Origin: Neolewinella litorea
Lineage (GTDB): Bacteria; Bacteroidota; Bacteroidia; Chitinophagales; Saprospiraceae
DNA length: 64,000 nucleotides
Direction of reading: 5' to 3'
Assembly: GCF_004803465.1 (NCBI RefSeq)
Contig: NZ_SRSF01000001.1
Location: 501 to 64,500, forward strand
The notes beneath the pieces are model-generated. The model searched no databases. It had not been told where the DNA came from and was given only the letters and a program-made list of their open reading frames with translations. A program made the position numbers and the translations under genes. Of the stretch, positions 50,392 to 58,694 are shown piece after piece (positions within the stretch are counted from its first letter, which is position 1; each line of letters starts with the position of its first letter).

Positions 50392-51432
50392 ATGGGGGCT
50401 TCCCGTACCAAACGTTCCGCGGTACCCGACCTGATCTACGTATCGGACGAACAACCCGGCTGGAGCCGCAAACCGTACCGCGGGGGGTTCCGGTATTTCC
50501 GCGAGGACGGTACGCCCATTAAGGACAAGCTCATCCAGGACCGGCTGGCTTCGCTGGCCATCCCCCCGGCCTGGACCAATGTGTGGATCTGCCCCCTGGA
50601 GAACGGGCATCTGCTCAGTACGGGCCGCGACGAAGCCGGCCGCAAGCAGTACCGCTACCACCCCGACTGGCTGGCCTTCAAGCAACTGAACAAGTTCAAC
50701 ACCCTGCTGGAATTCGCCGATGCCCTGCCCGGGGCGCGCCGGACCCTGCGGCGCATCGTGCAGGATACCGAGCGCGGCTGGGAACACGACCGGGTAGCGG
50801 CCGTGGCTATCTCCATGATGGACGAAACGGCGATGCGGGTCGGTAATTCCAGCTACCGCAAACGCAACGGAACCATCGGTCTGACCACCCTGCGGCGCAA
50901 GCACGTGGAAGTGGCCGAGAACGGCTTGCACTTCGAGTACACGGGAAAGAGCGGCATCGTACGCACCGTGGACCTCAGCGACCCTTCGCTCGTGGATGCG
51001 GTGACCAACATGAGTGAACTACCGGGCTACGAGGTATTCCGCTACCTCGGGGAAGACGGCAAGTGGCACAACCTGACCAGCCAGGACGTGAATGAGATGG
51101 TGCGGGAAATTGTGGGCCCGAAGTTCAGCAGCAAGTACTTCCGCACCTGGGCGGGTACCGCCGCCGCAGTGGATGCTTACTGGGAACTGCAGGAGGAAAA
51201 CGGGGGAGAGTTGCCGGACCGCCCGGACCTGCGCGTAGTGGAGCGCGTGGCAGAATACCTCGGGAACACGACGGCCGTATGTCGGGAATACTATATCCAC
51301 CCCAGCGTACTGGCGGCCGTGGCGGAAGAACGGGTACCGCCCGAATCAAGCGTTACGGCGAAGGAGGAGGCCCGCTTTGACGGCGAGTTCGATCACGACG
51401 AAATTATCGCGTACCGGATTGCCCGCGGATAG
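50392..51432 (+). CDS. DNA topoisomerase IB (poxvirus-like)
   Basis: 346 residues. N-domain YRGGFRYFREDGTPIKDKLIQDRLASLAIPPAWTNVWI, catalytic domain with RVGNSSYRKRNGTIGLTTLRRKHV, FEYTGKSGI, and KYFRTWAGT. The nucleophilic Tyr is 300 or 301 in CREYYIHPSV. It relaxes supercoils through a 3'-phosphotyrosine link without ATP. This type is found in many bacteria as an accessory enzyme. Its 3' end overlaps the convergent PorD-like gene by 29 bp. Confidence 0.95.
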   Translation: MGASRTKRSAVPDLIYVSDEQPGWSRKPYRGGFRYFREDGTPIKDKLIQDRLASLAIPPAWTNVWICPLENGHLLSTGRDEAGRKQYRYHPDWLAFKQLNKFNTLLEFADALPGARRTLRRIVQDTERGWEHDRVAAVAISMMDETAMRVGNSSYRKRNGTIGLTTLRRKHVEVAENGLHFEYTGKSGIVRTVDLSDPSLVDAVTNMSELPGYEVFRYLGEDGKWHNLTSQDVNEMVREIVGPKFSSKYFRTWAGTAAAVDAYWELQEENGGELPDRPDLRVVERVAEYLGNTTAVCREYYIHPSVLAAVAEERVPPESSVTAKEEARFDGEFDHDEIIAYRIARG

Positions 51433-52381
51433 GGGCGCGGCCGGCGCGGGGTGCGGCAGCCCCGGAGCGGATAGCGCGGTAGGCACCCGACTGCGCGGGA
51501 TCCACGCGCGACATCATTTGGGTGACGGCGTTCTGCTCGGATGGGGTAGCCCCCTGGTAGATGGCAATGATCTCCTCTCGTTTGGCATCCACGAAGGACT
51601 GGACCAGCGCGCTGCTGGGATAACTCTGATTAGCGGCCTGCACGTCCTCGATGGCCAGCGTGATGTTGTTGCGCGCGGCGATGGGATCGGTGAGCATCTG
51701 GTCGAGCCCAAGGCGGTGGTAGGTGTAATTGGCCCGGCGCAGGGGGAGCATACGGGGGCTCAACAGGTTTTCCAGCAGGAAGTAGCGATTATTGGTTTTG
51801 CCGGCCGCCGTCCATCCCCCGCTGTTTGCCAGGCCGTTGGGGAGCCGGTTGTAAATCTGTTGGGCCTGCTCGAAGTAGGGTTGGCCGCCGAGGGGAGAAA
51901 AAGTATCGTAGTCCATGCCCAGCACCAGATAGGCGTAAAAGCCGACGATGGAAGCGAGTTCGGAAGTAAAGCTCTGTTCGGAAAGCTGGATGGCTTCGAA
52001 CTGCTCGTAGTTAAATTCCAGCCGCTTGTCCTGGTAATTCAGCACGGGGGTCACCTCGCCGGTGCCATATATGGGCCGGGAACTCTGAATGGCCAGGGTG
52101 CCGGAGTAGCGGTTGGGGATCACTTCTTCGCCGGTGGCGGTTTCTCGGGTCACTTCGGCGAGGGTGAGGAAGAGGGTGGCCTGGATGCGTTCCTCTTCGC
52201 TGAACTTATCGTCCGTCCAGGTGCGGCCGTTCAGGAAAGTAACCAGGTCTTTTTCGAGTGTTTCAAAGACCCGCCGCTCAGTTTGGGTGATCTGCTGGGT
52301 GTTGAGGTTCACGGTCCAGTTGATCTCGCTCTGGGCATTGAGGAACAGGGACGATAGGACAAGGAGAAGCGTAAATCTCAT
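51404..52381 (-). CDS. DUF4835-family protein (PorD-like)
   Basis: 325 residues; signal peptide MRFTLLLVLSSLFLNAQ. The opening SEINWTVNLNTQQITQTERRVFETLEKDLVTFLNGRTWTDDKFSEEERI and VGFYAYLVLGMDYDTFSPLGGQPYFEQAQQIYN are typical of DUF4835, a family now named after type IX secretion protein PorD; I take that naming from general knowledge. It starts 4 bp inside the end of coaBC, as in other Bacteroidota where coaBC precedes this gene. The last 30 residues (AAAPRAGRAPIRGQSGTR) are low complexity. Confidence 0.92.
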   Translation of the reverse strand: MRFTLLLVLSSLFLNAQSEINWTVNLNTQQITQTERRVFETLEKDLVTFLNGRTWTDDKFSEEERIQATLFLTLAEVTRETATGEEVIPNRYSGTLAIQSSRPIYGTGEVTPVLNYQDKRLEFNYEQFEAIQLSEQSFTSELASIVGFYAYLVLGMDYDTFSPLGGQPYFEQAQQIYNRLPNGLANSGGWTAAGKTNNRYFLLENLLSPRMLPLRRANYTYHRLGLDQMLTDPIAARNNITLAIEDVQAANQSYPSSALVQSFVDAKREEIIAIYQGATPSEQNAVTQMMSRVDPAQSGAYRAIRSGAAAPRAGRAPIRGQSGTR

Positions 52382-53574
52382 GGTGTTCGGTTTGGGGGCA
52401 GGCGATCGAGGATGTCGTCCGCTACCTCACGTTTAGCTTTTAACTCAAAGGAGGTCACCTTATTGCGGTCGATGAGCTGGATTTGGTTGGTATCGTGACC
52501 AAAGGCCGCACCGGGGACGCGGGGGGAGTTGAGCACGATCAGGTCCAGTCCTTTTCGTTCGAGTTTGCCCCGGGCGTTTTCGATACCGTTCTCCGTTTCC
52601 AGGGCGAAGCCTACCAGGAATTGATCCGGGCGTTTGTCGCGGCCCAGGTCGGCTGCGATGTCGGGGTTGCGGATCAGGGTCAGGGCAAAATCTCCTTCGG
52701 TTTTTTTGATTTTTTCCGGCGCGACGGACTCCGGGCGGTAGTCGGCCACCGCGGCGCAGAGGATGCCGTCGGTGGCCATGGGCCAGCGGTCGAGGGCGGA
52801 CTCGTGCATCTCACGGGCGGTACGCACGGGGATTACCGTAACGCCGGGGGCGGAAGTAGAGAGGTGGGTCGGGCCGAGGATCAGGTCGACCGTGGCGCCG
52901 CGGGCGGCGGCGGCTTCGGCCAGGGCGATGCCCATTTTGCCGGTGCTCCGGTTGCCGAGGTAGCGGACGGGGTCGAGGTCTTCGTGGGTGGGTCCGGCCG
53001 TGATCAGCAGGCGTCTTCCGGCGAGGTCCTGGCGGCGGTTGAAATGGGCCCTGAGTACGTCCAGGATAGCTTCCGGTTCCGCGAGTCGGCCCTGCCCGAC
53101 CAGTCCGCTAGCCAGTTCACCGCTGTCGACGTCGATCAGGTGGTTGCCGTAGGACTGCAGTTTCTCCACATTTTGTCGCGTGGCGGGGTGCAGCCACATA
53201 TCTACGTCCATCGCGGGCGCAAAGAATACGGGGCAACGGGCGGAGAGGTAAACCGCCACCAGGGCACTGTCGCAAAGCCCCTGTGCCAGTTTGGCCAGGG
53301 TGGTGGCGGTAGCGGGCGCGATCAGGTAGGCATCGGCCCAGAGACCCAGTTCGACGTGGTTGTTCCAGCTTTCCCCACTGTGCACGGAGGTGACCACCGC
53401 GTGGCGGGATAGGGTAGCCAGGGTGAGCGGACTGATGAAGTCGGTGGCGGACGGGGTCATGAGCACCCTTACTTCCGCTCCTTCCCGGATGAGTCCGCGA
53501 ACGATGAGGGCGGCTTTGTAGGCGGCGATGCTGCCGCTGACGCCCAAAATGATTTTCTTGCCGGCGAGGCTCAA
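52378..53574 (-). CDS. coaBC: Phosphopantothenoylcysteine decarboxylase/synthetase
   Basis: 398 residues. CoaC half: ILGVSGSIAAYKAALIVRGL, catalytic His in SWNNHVELG, FFAPAMDVDMW. CoaB half: LLITAGPTHEDLDPVRYLGNRSTGKMG, then AAVADYRPE and KIKKTEG. It makes phosphopantetheine from phosphopantothenate and cysteine in CoA synthesis. Lies 4 nt after rpoZ and overlaps the PorD-like gene by 4 bp: one operon. Confidence 0.96.
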   Translation of the reverse strand: MSLAGKKIILGVSGSIAAYKAALIVRGLIREGAEVRVLMTPSATDFISPLTLATLSRHAVVTSVHSGESWNNHVELGLWADAYLIAPATATTLAKLAQGLCDSALVAVYLSARCPVFFAPAMDVDMWLHPATRQNVEKLQSYGNHLIDVDSGELASGLVGQGRLAEPEAILDVLRAHFNRRQDLAGRRLLITAGPTHEDLDPVRYLGNRSTGKMGIALAEAAAARGATVDLILGPTHLSTSAPGVTVIPVRTAREMHESALDRWPMATDGILCAAVADYRPESVAPEKIKKTEGDFALTLIRNPDIAADLGRDKRPDQFLVGFALETENGIENARGKLERKGLDLIVLNSPRVPGAAFGHDTNQIQLIDRNKVTSFELKAKREVADDILDRLPPNRTP

Positions 53575-53578
53575 GGGA

Positions 53579-53929
53579 CTACAGGTCGTCCTCGTCCTCC
53601 TCGCGACGCTCGTTGTAGCGGTGGTAGAGCTCGCCGTCGAGGTACTCGCGCATGGCGATGAGGACCGGGTTGGGCAGTTTCTCGTAGAACTTGGAGATCT
53701 CGATCTGTTCCTTGTTCTCGACCACTTCTTCGATGGTGTCGGTCACTTCGGCGAATTCCTCGAGTTTCTGATCGAGTTCGTGCTTGAGATCGACGGCCAG
53801 CTGGCGGGCCCGACGGCTGACGATGGCCAGCGATTCGTAAATGTTGCCGGTATCTCCGACTACCTTCTGGATGTCGCGGGCGGCGGTGTCGGGGCTAAGT
53901 CCCTGGGCGCGGGCTTTGATGTCAGACAT
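53579..53929 (-). CDS. rpoZ: RNA polymerase omega subunit (Bacteroidota RpoZ family)
   Basis: 116 residues; the core GNIYESLAIVSRRARQLAVDLKHELDQKLEEFAEV is the omega motif seen in Bacteroidota (arginine-rich helix after IYESL). The C-terminus is acidic (NERREEDEDDL). Omega helps RNA polymerase assembly. Overlaps the end of bamD by 8 bp and precedes coaBC, as in many members of the phylum. Confidence 0.9.
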   Translation of the reverse strand: MSDIKARAQGLSPDTAARDIQKVVGDTGNIYESLAIVSRRARQLAVDLKHELDQKLEEFAEVTDTIEEVVENKEQIEISKFYEKLPNPVLIAMREYLDGELYHRYNERREEDEDDL

Positions 53930-54728
53930 TTTCTAGATCTTTTAATTCAGCGATTGATTTTTCGAGGTAGGTGCGTACCTCTTCTACGTAGCTACTGTCC
54001 GGGTACCGGTTCAGAAAGTTCTCGGCCAGTTTGATAGTGGCGCGGAGACGTTCCGGCTTGCGGGCCCGGAAGCTGCGCAGGGTATACTCGTACTGCACCT
54101 TGGCCATCAGGTAGCGAATTTCTTCGGCACGCTGGGTTTCGGGATAGTCCTTGAGTACGTTTTCGAAACTCGTAAGGGCCGATTCATAACGCTCGATGTC
54201 CATGTACAGTTTCGCGGACTCAAAGTCCTTCAGTTCCATTTTGGCCCGCATCTCGTCGATAAGGCGGTTGGCCTCGGCCACGCGCTCGCTGTCGGGGTAG
54301 CGGTTGGCGAATTCCTCGAAGCCCTCGATGGCCTTCACGCTGTAGCTCTGGTCGAGGCGGTAGGTGGGGCTGAGTTGGTAGTTGGAGTAGGCGGACATGA
54401 AGTCGGCTTCCTCGCGTAAGGGGCTGCCGCCGTAGGTGGTGGCAAAGTTCTTGAAGTAGTAGCTGGCCAGTACGTACTGCTCGTTGTAGTAGTAGGTATA
54501 GGCGTAGCGGTAGGCGATCTGCTCGGCCTCGGCCTGACCGCGGTAGGGGGCAATGACGAGTTCGTAAAGCGTCTGGGCCCGCTGGTATTCCCCGGCCTCG
54601 TAGTAGTTGTTGGCACGTTGCAGGATGAGGGCCGGATCGTTGCTGGTCCGGATGGTCTCAAACTCCGAGCGGCAACCGAAGAAGGTCAGGGCGAGGAAGA
54701 GAAGGCTTACTGTAATGCTGTTCTGCAT
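53922..54728 (-). CDS. bamD: Outer-membrane assembly lipoprotein BamD
   Basis: 268 residues; signal peptide with lipobox at LTFFGCRSE. Five TPR-like units: ANNYYEAGEYQRAQTLYELVIAPYRG, YAYTYYYNEQYVLASYYFKNFATTYGGS, FANRYPDSERVAEANRLIDEMR, and so on. BamD works with BamA to insert barrel proteins. Start of the bamD-rpoZ-coaBC-PorD operon; -7 box TATCTTTG at 54736-54743. Confidence 0.92.
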   Translation of the reverse strand: MQNSITVSLLFLALTFFGCRSEFETIRTSNDPALILQRANNYYEAGEYQRAQTLYELVIAPYRGQAEAEQIAYRYAYTYYYNEQYVLASYYFKNFATTYGGSPLREEADFMSAYSNYQLSPTYRLDQSYSVKAIEGFEEFANRYPDSERVAEANRLIDEMRAKMELKDFESAKLYMDIERYESALTSFENVLKDYPETQRAEEIRYLMAKVQYEYTLRSFRARKPERLRATIKLAENFLNRYPDSSYVEEVRTYLEKSIAELKDLENV

Positions 54729-54735
54729 AAGCGCG

Positions 54736-54743
54736 CAAAGATA
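54736..54743 (-). promoter_or_regulatory. -7 box of the bamD operon
   Basis: TATCTTTG on the minus strand, full consensus, 7 nt before the bamD ATG. Confidence 0.6.
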
Positions 54744-54783
54744 GGAGTTTTTACACAGACACCGAGGGTGTCCCGGATGGTTG

Positions 54784-54790
54784 TATTTTG
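54784..54790 (+). promoter_or_regulatory. Putative -7 box of the DUF3137-like gene
   Basis: TATTTTG, 18 nt before the ATG at 54809. Confidence 0.5.
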
Positions 54791-54808
54791 CCGGCTACCG
54801 ACTTACCG

Positions 54809-55741
54809 ATGATCCCGCCCCGCCTACCTGAGCTGCGACTTTACTATAACACGACCATACGCCCCGAATTGCTGCGTCTGGAGGGGTTGCGCAAGCGCAT
54901 CCTGCGGGGAATCGTGCTCTCCCTGCTGGGAATTGCCGCGGTAATCATTGCCTTTCTGGTCTATGATCTGGGGTTTTTGATTCTGCTCCTGGCTCTTCCC
55001 GTAGCGTTCTATGTGGGATCGCTGTACTTCCGTATTGAGCGCTTCCGGCAGTCGTTCAAGCCGGCGATCATGCGGCTGTTGCTGGACTTTATTAATGACC
55101 TGCCCAACTTCCGGTCGCTGGAGTACGACCCGAAGCGGCCCATTCTCGCCGACCGCTTTGAACGCAGCGGGCTGTTCCGACCCAATCCCGACAGCTATCA
55201 CGCAGAAGATTATATCCGCGGGCTGGTGGGGGAGATGGCCTTTGAGATGGGTGAAGCCTACGTCCAGGAGATCAGTCCGGCCAGTAACCGGCTGGAACTT
55301 GTATTCAGCGGACTTTTCGTCCACGCCATTTTCAGCGAGGAAACTACCGGACGGCTGGCTGTGTGGCCCCGCCACAAACTGCGTCGATTGAAACGGTCGG
55401 TGGATGCCTACGTCGGCAACCGGGGCCGATCGGCGGACGTCGAGATTCTGAACCCGGCCTTTCAGGAAATCTTCGCGGTCTACGCGCACCCCGGTACCAA
55501 GGTGGCGGGTATTCTAACCCCGCCCATGCAAGATGCGCTGGTCGGTTTCTACGAGCGGGAGGGTAGGGACCTTTACTTCGCCGTGCACAATCAGGACCTC
55601 TTTATCGGCCTGGAGCATGGCTACGACTTACTGGAGCCGCGTTTCTTCCGCTCGAATCTTTCGTTTCAACTGATTCGGAAGTTTTATACCGATATCATGC
55701 TGATTCTGACTGTAATCCAGGACTTTGACCAGACGCACTAA
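54809..55741 (+). CDS. DUF3137-like membrane protein
   Basis: 310 residues from the ATG at 54809 (MIPPRLPELRLYYNTTIRPEL). Two adjacent membrane helices (GIVLSLLGIAAVIIAFLVYDLGFLILLLALPVAFYV) followed by a long soluble domain (EISPASNRLELVFSGLFVHAIFSEETTGRLAVWPRHKL; LYFAVHNQDLFIGLEHGYDLLEP) as in DUF3137 proteins. Function unknown. The stop shares bases with that of the convergent Ppx/GppA gene. Confidence 0.82.
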   Translation: MIPPRLPELRLYYNTTIRPELLRLEGLRKRILRGIVLSLLGIAAVIIAFLVYDLGFLILLLALPVAFYVGSLYFRIERFRQSFKPAIMRLLLDFINDLPNFRSLEYDPKRPILADRFERSGLFRPNPDSYHAEDYIRGLVGEMAFEMGEAYVQEISPASNRLELVFSGLFVHAIFSEETTGRLAVWPRHKLRRLKRSVDAYVGNRGRSADVEILNPAFQEIFAVYAHPGTKVAGILTPPMQDALVGFYEREGRDLYFAVHNQDLFIGLEHGYDLLEPRFFRSNLSFQLIRKFYTDIMLILTVIQDFDQTH

Positions 55742-56670
55742 GCCAGCGCACCGGAGTCTTCAATGCCGAGTAACATCCCCTCCTTCATGGCGTAATCGCT
55801 GACCGTGATCCGGTCGATGCCCGCCAGCTGAACGGTGTAGCGGATCAGCAGCATGGCCACGACGATCAGATCGACGCGCTCCGGGGGAATGCCCGGAATG
55901 TCAAGTCGCTCCGCCGTGGTGGAAGCAACGATGCGGAAGTGGAGCTCTTCCATTCCCTTAAGATCTAGGGTATGACTGGTGGGGTGGGCGACGGCGGCGG
56001 CATCTTTCAGCACCTCGGCCATTACGTCGAAAGTGCCCGCCGCTCCGACCAGGTGGGTGGTGGGATACTGTTGCAAAATTTCCTTCAGGGGCGCCAACAC
56101 CCGGTCGAGGAAGGCGTGCATATCCCGGATCTCCGCTTCGGTGATCGGGTCGGAGTGGTGGAAGCCGCGGTGGAGCACCGCTACGCCGATGGGGAAGGAT
56201 TGTCGCCAGTGAACGCCCCGCTCGGAGGCCAAAATGTACTCTGTGGATCCCCCGCCGATGTCCATGATCAGGATACGGCCGTCCAGCGGCGGCAGGGCGG
56301 CCAGTACCCCGCGGGTGATCAACTGGGCTTCGTGGTCGCCCTGGATGAGGTGGATCTTCAGGCCGGTTTCCAGTTCCGCCTGCCGTACGAAGACTTCTCC
56401 ATTCGAGGCGGTCCGCAGGGCGGCCGTGCCGATGGAGGTAACTTCCGTCACCCGGTATTTTTTAATGACGTTCGCAAAATGGCGCAGGGCCGTGATTCCC
56501 CGGTCGAAGGGGGCCGGGCCGATGGTTTCGATCCCGTCGCTGGCGAGTTTGACGAATATCCGCTCCCGGTAAACCTCATGGATCAGGTTGTTGGCATCGA
56601 CCGAGGCGATGAGGATATGGAACGTATTGGTACCCAGGTCGATGACGGCGCGGAGTTCTGAGGTTTTCAT
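55738..56670 (-). CDS. Ppx/GppA-family phosphatase
   Basis: 310 residues from the ATG at 56670 (MKTSELRAVIDLGTNTFHILIASV). Sugar-kinase/Hsp70-type ATPase fold with DLGTNTF, TSIGTAALRTASNG, IMDIGGGSTEYI and GAAGTFDVMAEV. Hydrolyses polyphosphate or pppGpp; which of these is not clear. It is about 200 residues shorter than E. coli Ppx and lacks the C-terminal HD-like domains, as in many short homologues. Overlaps the preceding barrel gene by 4 bp (ATGA). Confidence 0.92.
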   Translation of the reverse strand: MKTSELRAVIDLGTNTFHILIASVDANNLIHEVYRERIFVKLASDGIETIGPAPFDRGITALRHFANVIKKYRVTEVTSIGTAALRTASNGEVFVRQAELETGLKIHLIQGDHEAQLITRGVLAALPPLDGRILIMDIGGGSTEYILASERGVHWRQSFPIGVAVLHRGFHHSDPITEAEIRDMHAFLDRVLAPLKEILQQYPTTHLVGAAGTFDVMAEVLKDAAAVAHPTSHTLDLKGMEELHFRIVASTTAERLDIPGIPPERVDLIVVAMLLIRYTVQLAGIDRITVSDYAMKEGMLLGIEDSGALA

Positions 56671-57299
56671 GGGGTGCGTGAATTTTGCGGCGGGGTGGGG
56701 GGAGGAGGGAGTTCTTCTCCCGATCCCAAGGTATAAACGGCCCGCAGGCTGATGGTGCGCCCACGCAACCGGGGAGATTCGGCAAGTTGCAGATCGGTCA
56801 GGTGACGGGACCACCGGAAGTTGATGCCCAAACGGCGGGTGAGGTAAACCGTAACCCCGAGATTGAGAGCGAAGAGGTTGTCGCGCAGGGGCAGGTCGGC
56901 GGAGATGTCATCCCCCCGGGAATCCACCACCCAATATCCGATCAGCCGCTGGTAGCTTCCCCCTGCTTCGGCTGTCAGGCGCCAGTCCTTGTAATAGACC
57001 ATGAACGGGATCTCAACGGTGTTGAGCCGGAACCGGTCAAAATCGCTGATGTTGATGCTATTGCGGTTCCGTTTAGCGCCCTGCTGGGAATACAGCAGCT
57101 CCGGTCCGACGCGCCACCGCTCGCCCAACAGGGCCACTACCCGCAGTCCGCCGTTGAGGCCAGGCTGGTAGAAACCCAATAGGTCGTCGCCGTCGATCTG
57201 ACTCAGGTTGGCTCCCGCCAGTACGGAGGCCCGGAAGGTTTGGGAGGACAGCGTGCCACCCACCAGGCAGCACAGCCCGATCAGGAGGAAGAGGCGCAT
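56667..57299 (-). CDS. Outer-membrane beta-barrel protein (porin-family/PorT-like)
   Basis: 210 residues from the ATG at 57299; signal peptide MRLFLLIGLCCLVGGTLSSQ. Alternating strands (FRASVLAGANLSQIDGDDLLG, GGLRVVALLGERWRVGPELLYSQQGAKRN, FALNLGVTVYLTRRLGINFRWSRHL) typical of the eight-stranded OMP_b-brl_2 family. Ends with a Pro-rich tail (LPPPPTPPQNSRTP) rather than a terminal Phe. Translationally coupled to the Ppx/GppA gene. Confidence 0.85.
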   Translation of the reverse strand: MRLFLLIGLCCLVGGTLSSQTFRASVLAGANLSQIDGDDLLGFYQPGLNGGLRVVALLGERWRVGPELLYSQQGAKRNRNSINISDFDRFRLNTVEIPFMVYYKDWRLTAEAGGSYQRLIGYWVVDSRGDDISADLPLRDNLFALNLGVTVYLTRRLGINFRWSRHLTDLQLAESPRLRGRTISLRAVYTLGSGEELPPPPTPPQNSRTP

Positions 57300-57423
57300 G
57301 GCATAAAAGTAATTAATGCGTGGGGTAAGCGACTGCATGGTTCGGGCCATTCGGCGATGTGGACGGGCACCTTACCTTTGCGGCCTTTCGAGCGCCACCG
57401 GATACGGCCCGGTAGGCCGCCAT

Positions 57424-57430
57424 TACCTTG
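57424..57430 (+). promoter_or_regulatory. Putative -7 box of the 95-residue gene
   Basis: TACCTTG, 18 nt before the ATG at 57449; a second box, TACCTTTG, lies at 57373-57380. Confidence 0.45.
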
Positions 57431-57448
57431 CACCCGCGTCCCCGCCCC

Positions 57449-57736
57449 ATGATTGCCTCAACGAAACACAGCCTGAAGAAACTCGAGAACCTGATGCAGG
57501 AACTGGGTTATACGGTGCGCTACGAAAAAGGAAACTTCACCTCGGGCTATTGCCTGGTCGAGCAGCGGCGGGTGGCGATCGTCAATCGCTTCTACGATAC
57601 CGAGGGGCGGATCAATGTATTACTGGAAATACTGGCCCAGTACGGCAGCCCGCCGGACGATGTGGTACTGAGTCCGAAGTCGGAAAAACTACTGAAGCGT
57701 TTGCGTCGGGAAACGGCGATCGGGGAGGAGGAATAA
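57449..57736 (+). CDS. Small conserved hypothetical protein
   Basis: 95 residues from the ATG at 57449 (MIASTKHSLKKLENLMQELG). Pattern: an N-terminal helix, then beta strands YTVRYEKGNFTSGYCLVEQRRVAIVNRFYDTEGRINVLLEIL, then a basic helix SEKLLKRLRRE. No signal peptide. I do not recognise a named family; small proteins of this kind are common in Bacteroidota. Convergent with the next gene. Confidence 0.75.
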   Translation: MIASTKHSLKKLENLMQELGYTVRYEKGNFTSGYCLVEQRRVAIVNRFYDTEGRINVLLEILAQYGSPPDDVVLSPKSEKLLKRLRRETAIGEEE

Positions 57737-57737
57737 A

Positions 57738-58412
57738 TCAGTTGTCCTGCTCACTGCCCGGCTCGTGGAACTGGATGCCCTCCCAGGGAACGTCAAGTTC
57801 TTCGGTGACGCGCCACCGGCGGGAATCCGGCGACATGTAATAAACCGACCGGCGTTCGTCGGTGGTGCCGTTGGCTTCGGTAGACCGGCGGGCGATCTGG
57901 ATGAGGTCGAAATTCGTGTCCAGGTTCACGTCGGTAATGTAGCTGTCCATTTGCAGGCATTCCGTTCCGGCGCAGTCGAGGTAGGCGAGGGTCTTGAGGT
58001 GCTTGACCTTGCCGTCGCGGATGGCGAACATATCGATCTGGTCGCGGCGCGGTCCGTCGAGCCGGGTCAGGTAGAGGTTCTCGTTGATGCCCTTGATGGC
58101 GATCGTAGCGTAGAAGGTGGCGTTGTCGTCCTTGGCCAGACGGCGGAGGCGGGTCGGCAACATGGCCACGGCGGTATCCGACATTTCCTGGCCCCGCAGC
58201 AGGTAGGTTTCCAGCGGGTCACTGGTGGGGTCGACGTAAACGTGCAGGAACCCTACGTTGGATTCATCAAAATTGGTGGCAAAAAGATCCGCTCCGGTGG
58301 CTTCTTCCAGGGCGGTGGTCTGCATGCCTTCCCCGCCGACGTCGACGGGCGATTGGGCGTGTACCGACAAGGACAGGAGCAGGGTGAAACACAGGAGAGT
58401 AAACTGGCGCAT
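57738..58412 (-). CDS. Secreted hypothetical protein
   Basis: 224 residues; signal peptide MRQFTLLCFTLLLSLSVHA. The mature part is beta-rich with a Cys pair (LAYLDCAGTECLQMDSYITDVNLDTNFDLIQIARR) and ends WRVTEELDVPWEGIQFHEPGSEQDN. It reads like a protein that stores or compares numerical values (FG-GAP-like DxNxDxxFDL near the middle), but no family is certain. Confidence 0.7.
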   Translation of the reverse strand: MRQFTLLCFTLLLSLSVHAQSPVDVGGEGMQTTALEEATGADLFATNFDESNVGFLHVYVDPTSDPLETYLLRGQEMSDTAVAMLPTRLRRLAKDDNATFYATIAIKGINENLYLTRLDGPRRDQIDMFAIRDGKVKHLKTLAYLDCAGTECLQMDSYITDVNLDTNFDLIQIARRSTEANGTTDERRSVYYMSPDSRRWRVTEELDVPWEGIQFHEPGSEQDN

Positions 58413-58504
58413 GGTATGTTCTTCTTTTATCTTGGAACGCGATTGACGGCGGTGGATGTTCTTTTACCCCCGTGGCCGCCCTACATTCGCGGAAATTGAC
58501 CGCG

Positions 58505-58690
58505 ATGAATTACACCGAAGCCCAGGCCGAGCTGGAGAAGATCCTGGAGCAATTGCAGGAAGTACCCGCCGATATCGACCAACTGCACGCTCGGGTAGCC
58601 CGGGCGGAGCAACTTATCGCCCTATGCCGGGCCAAGTTGCGCGGTGCGGCTGAGGAAGTGGCCCGTCTGCGCGAATCGACCGAAGAATAA
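58505..58690 (+). CDS. xseB: Exodeoxyribonuclease VII small subunit
   Basis: 61 residues from the ATG at 58505 (MNYTEAQAELEKILEQLQ). Typical XseB two-helix hairpin: LEKILEQLQEVPADIDQLHARVARAEQLIALCRAKLRGAAEEV. It joins XseA to degrade single-stranded DNA. The large subunit xseA is not next to it in this window. A TACATTCG box lies near 58482. The SDR gene starts 4 nt later. Confidence 0.9.
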   Translation: MNYTEAQAELEKILEQLQEVPADIDQLHARVARAEQLIALCRAKLRGAAEEVARLRESTEE

Positions 58691-58694
58691 GCCT

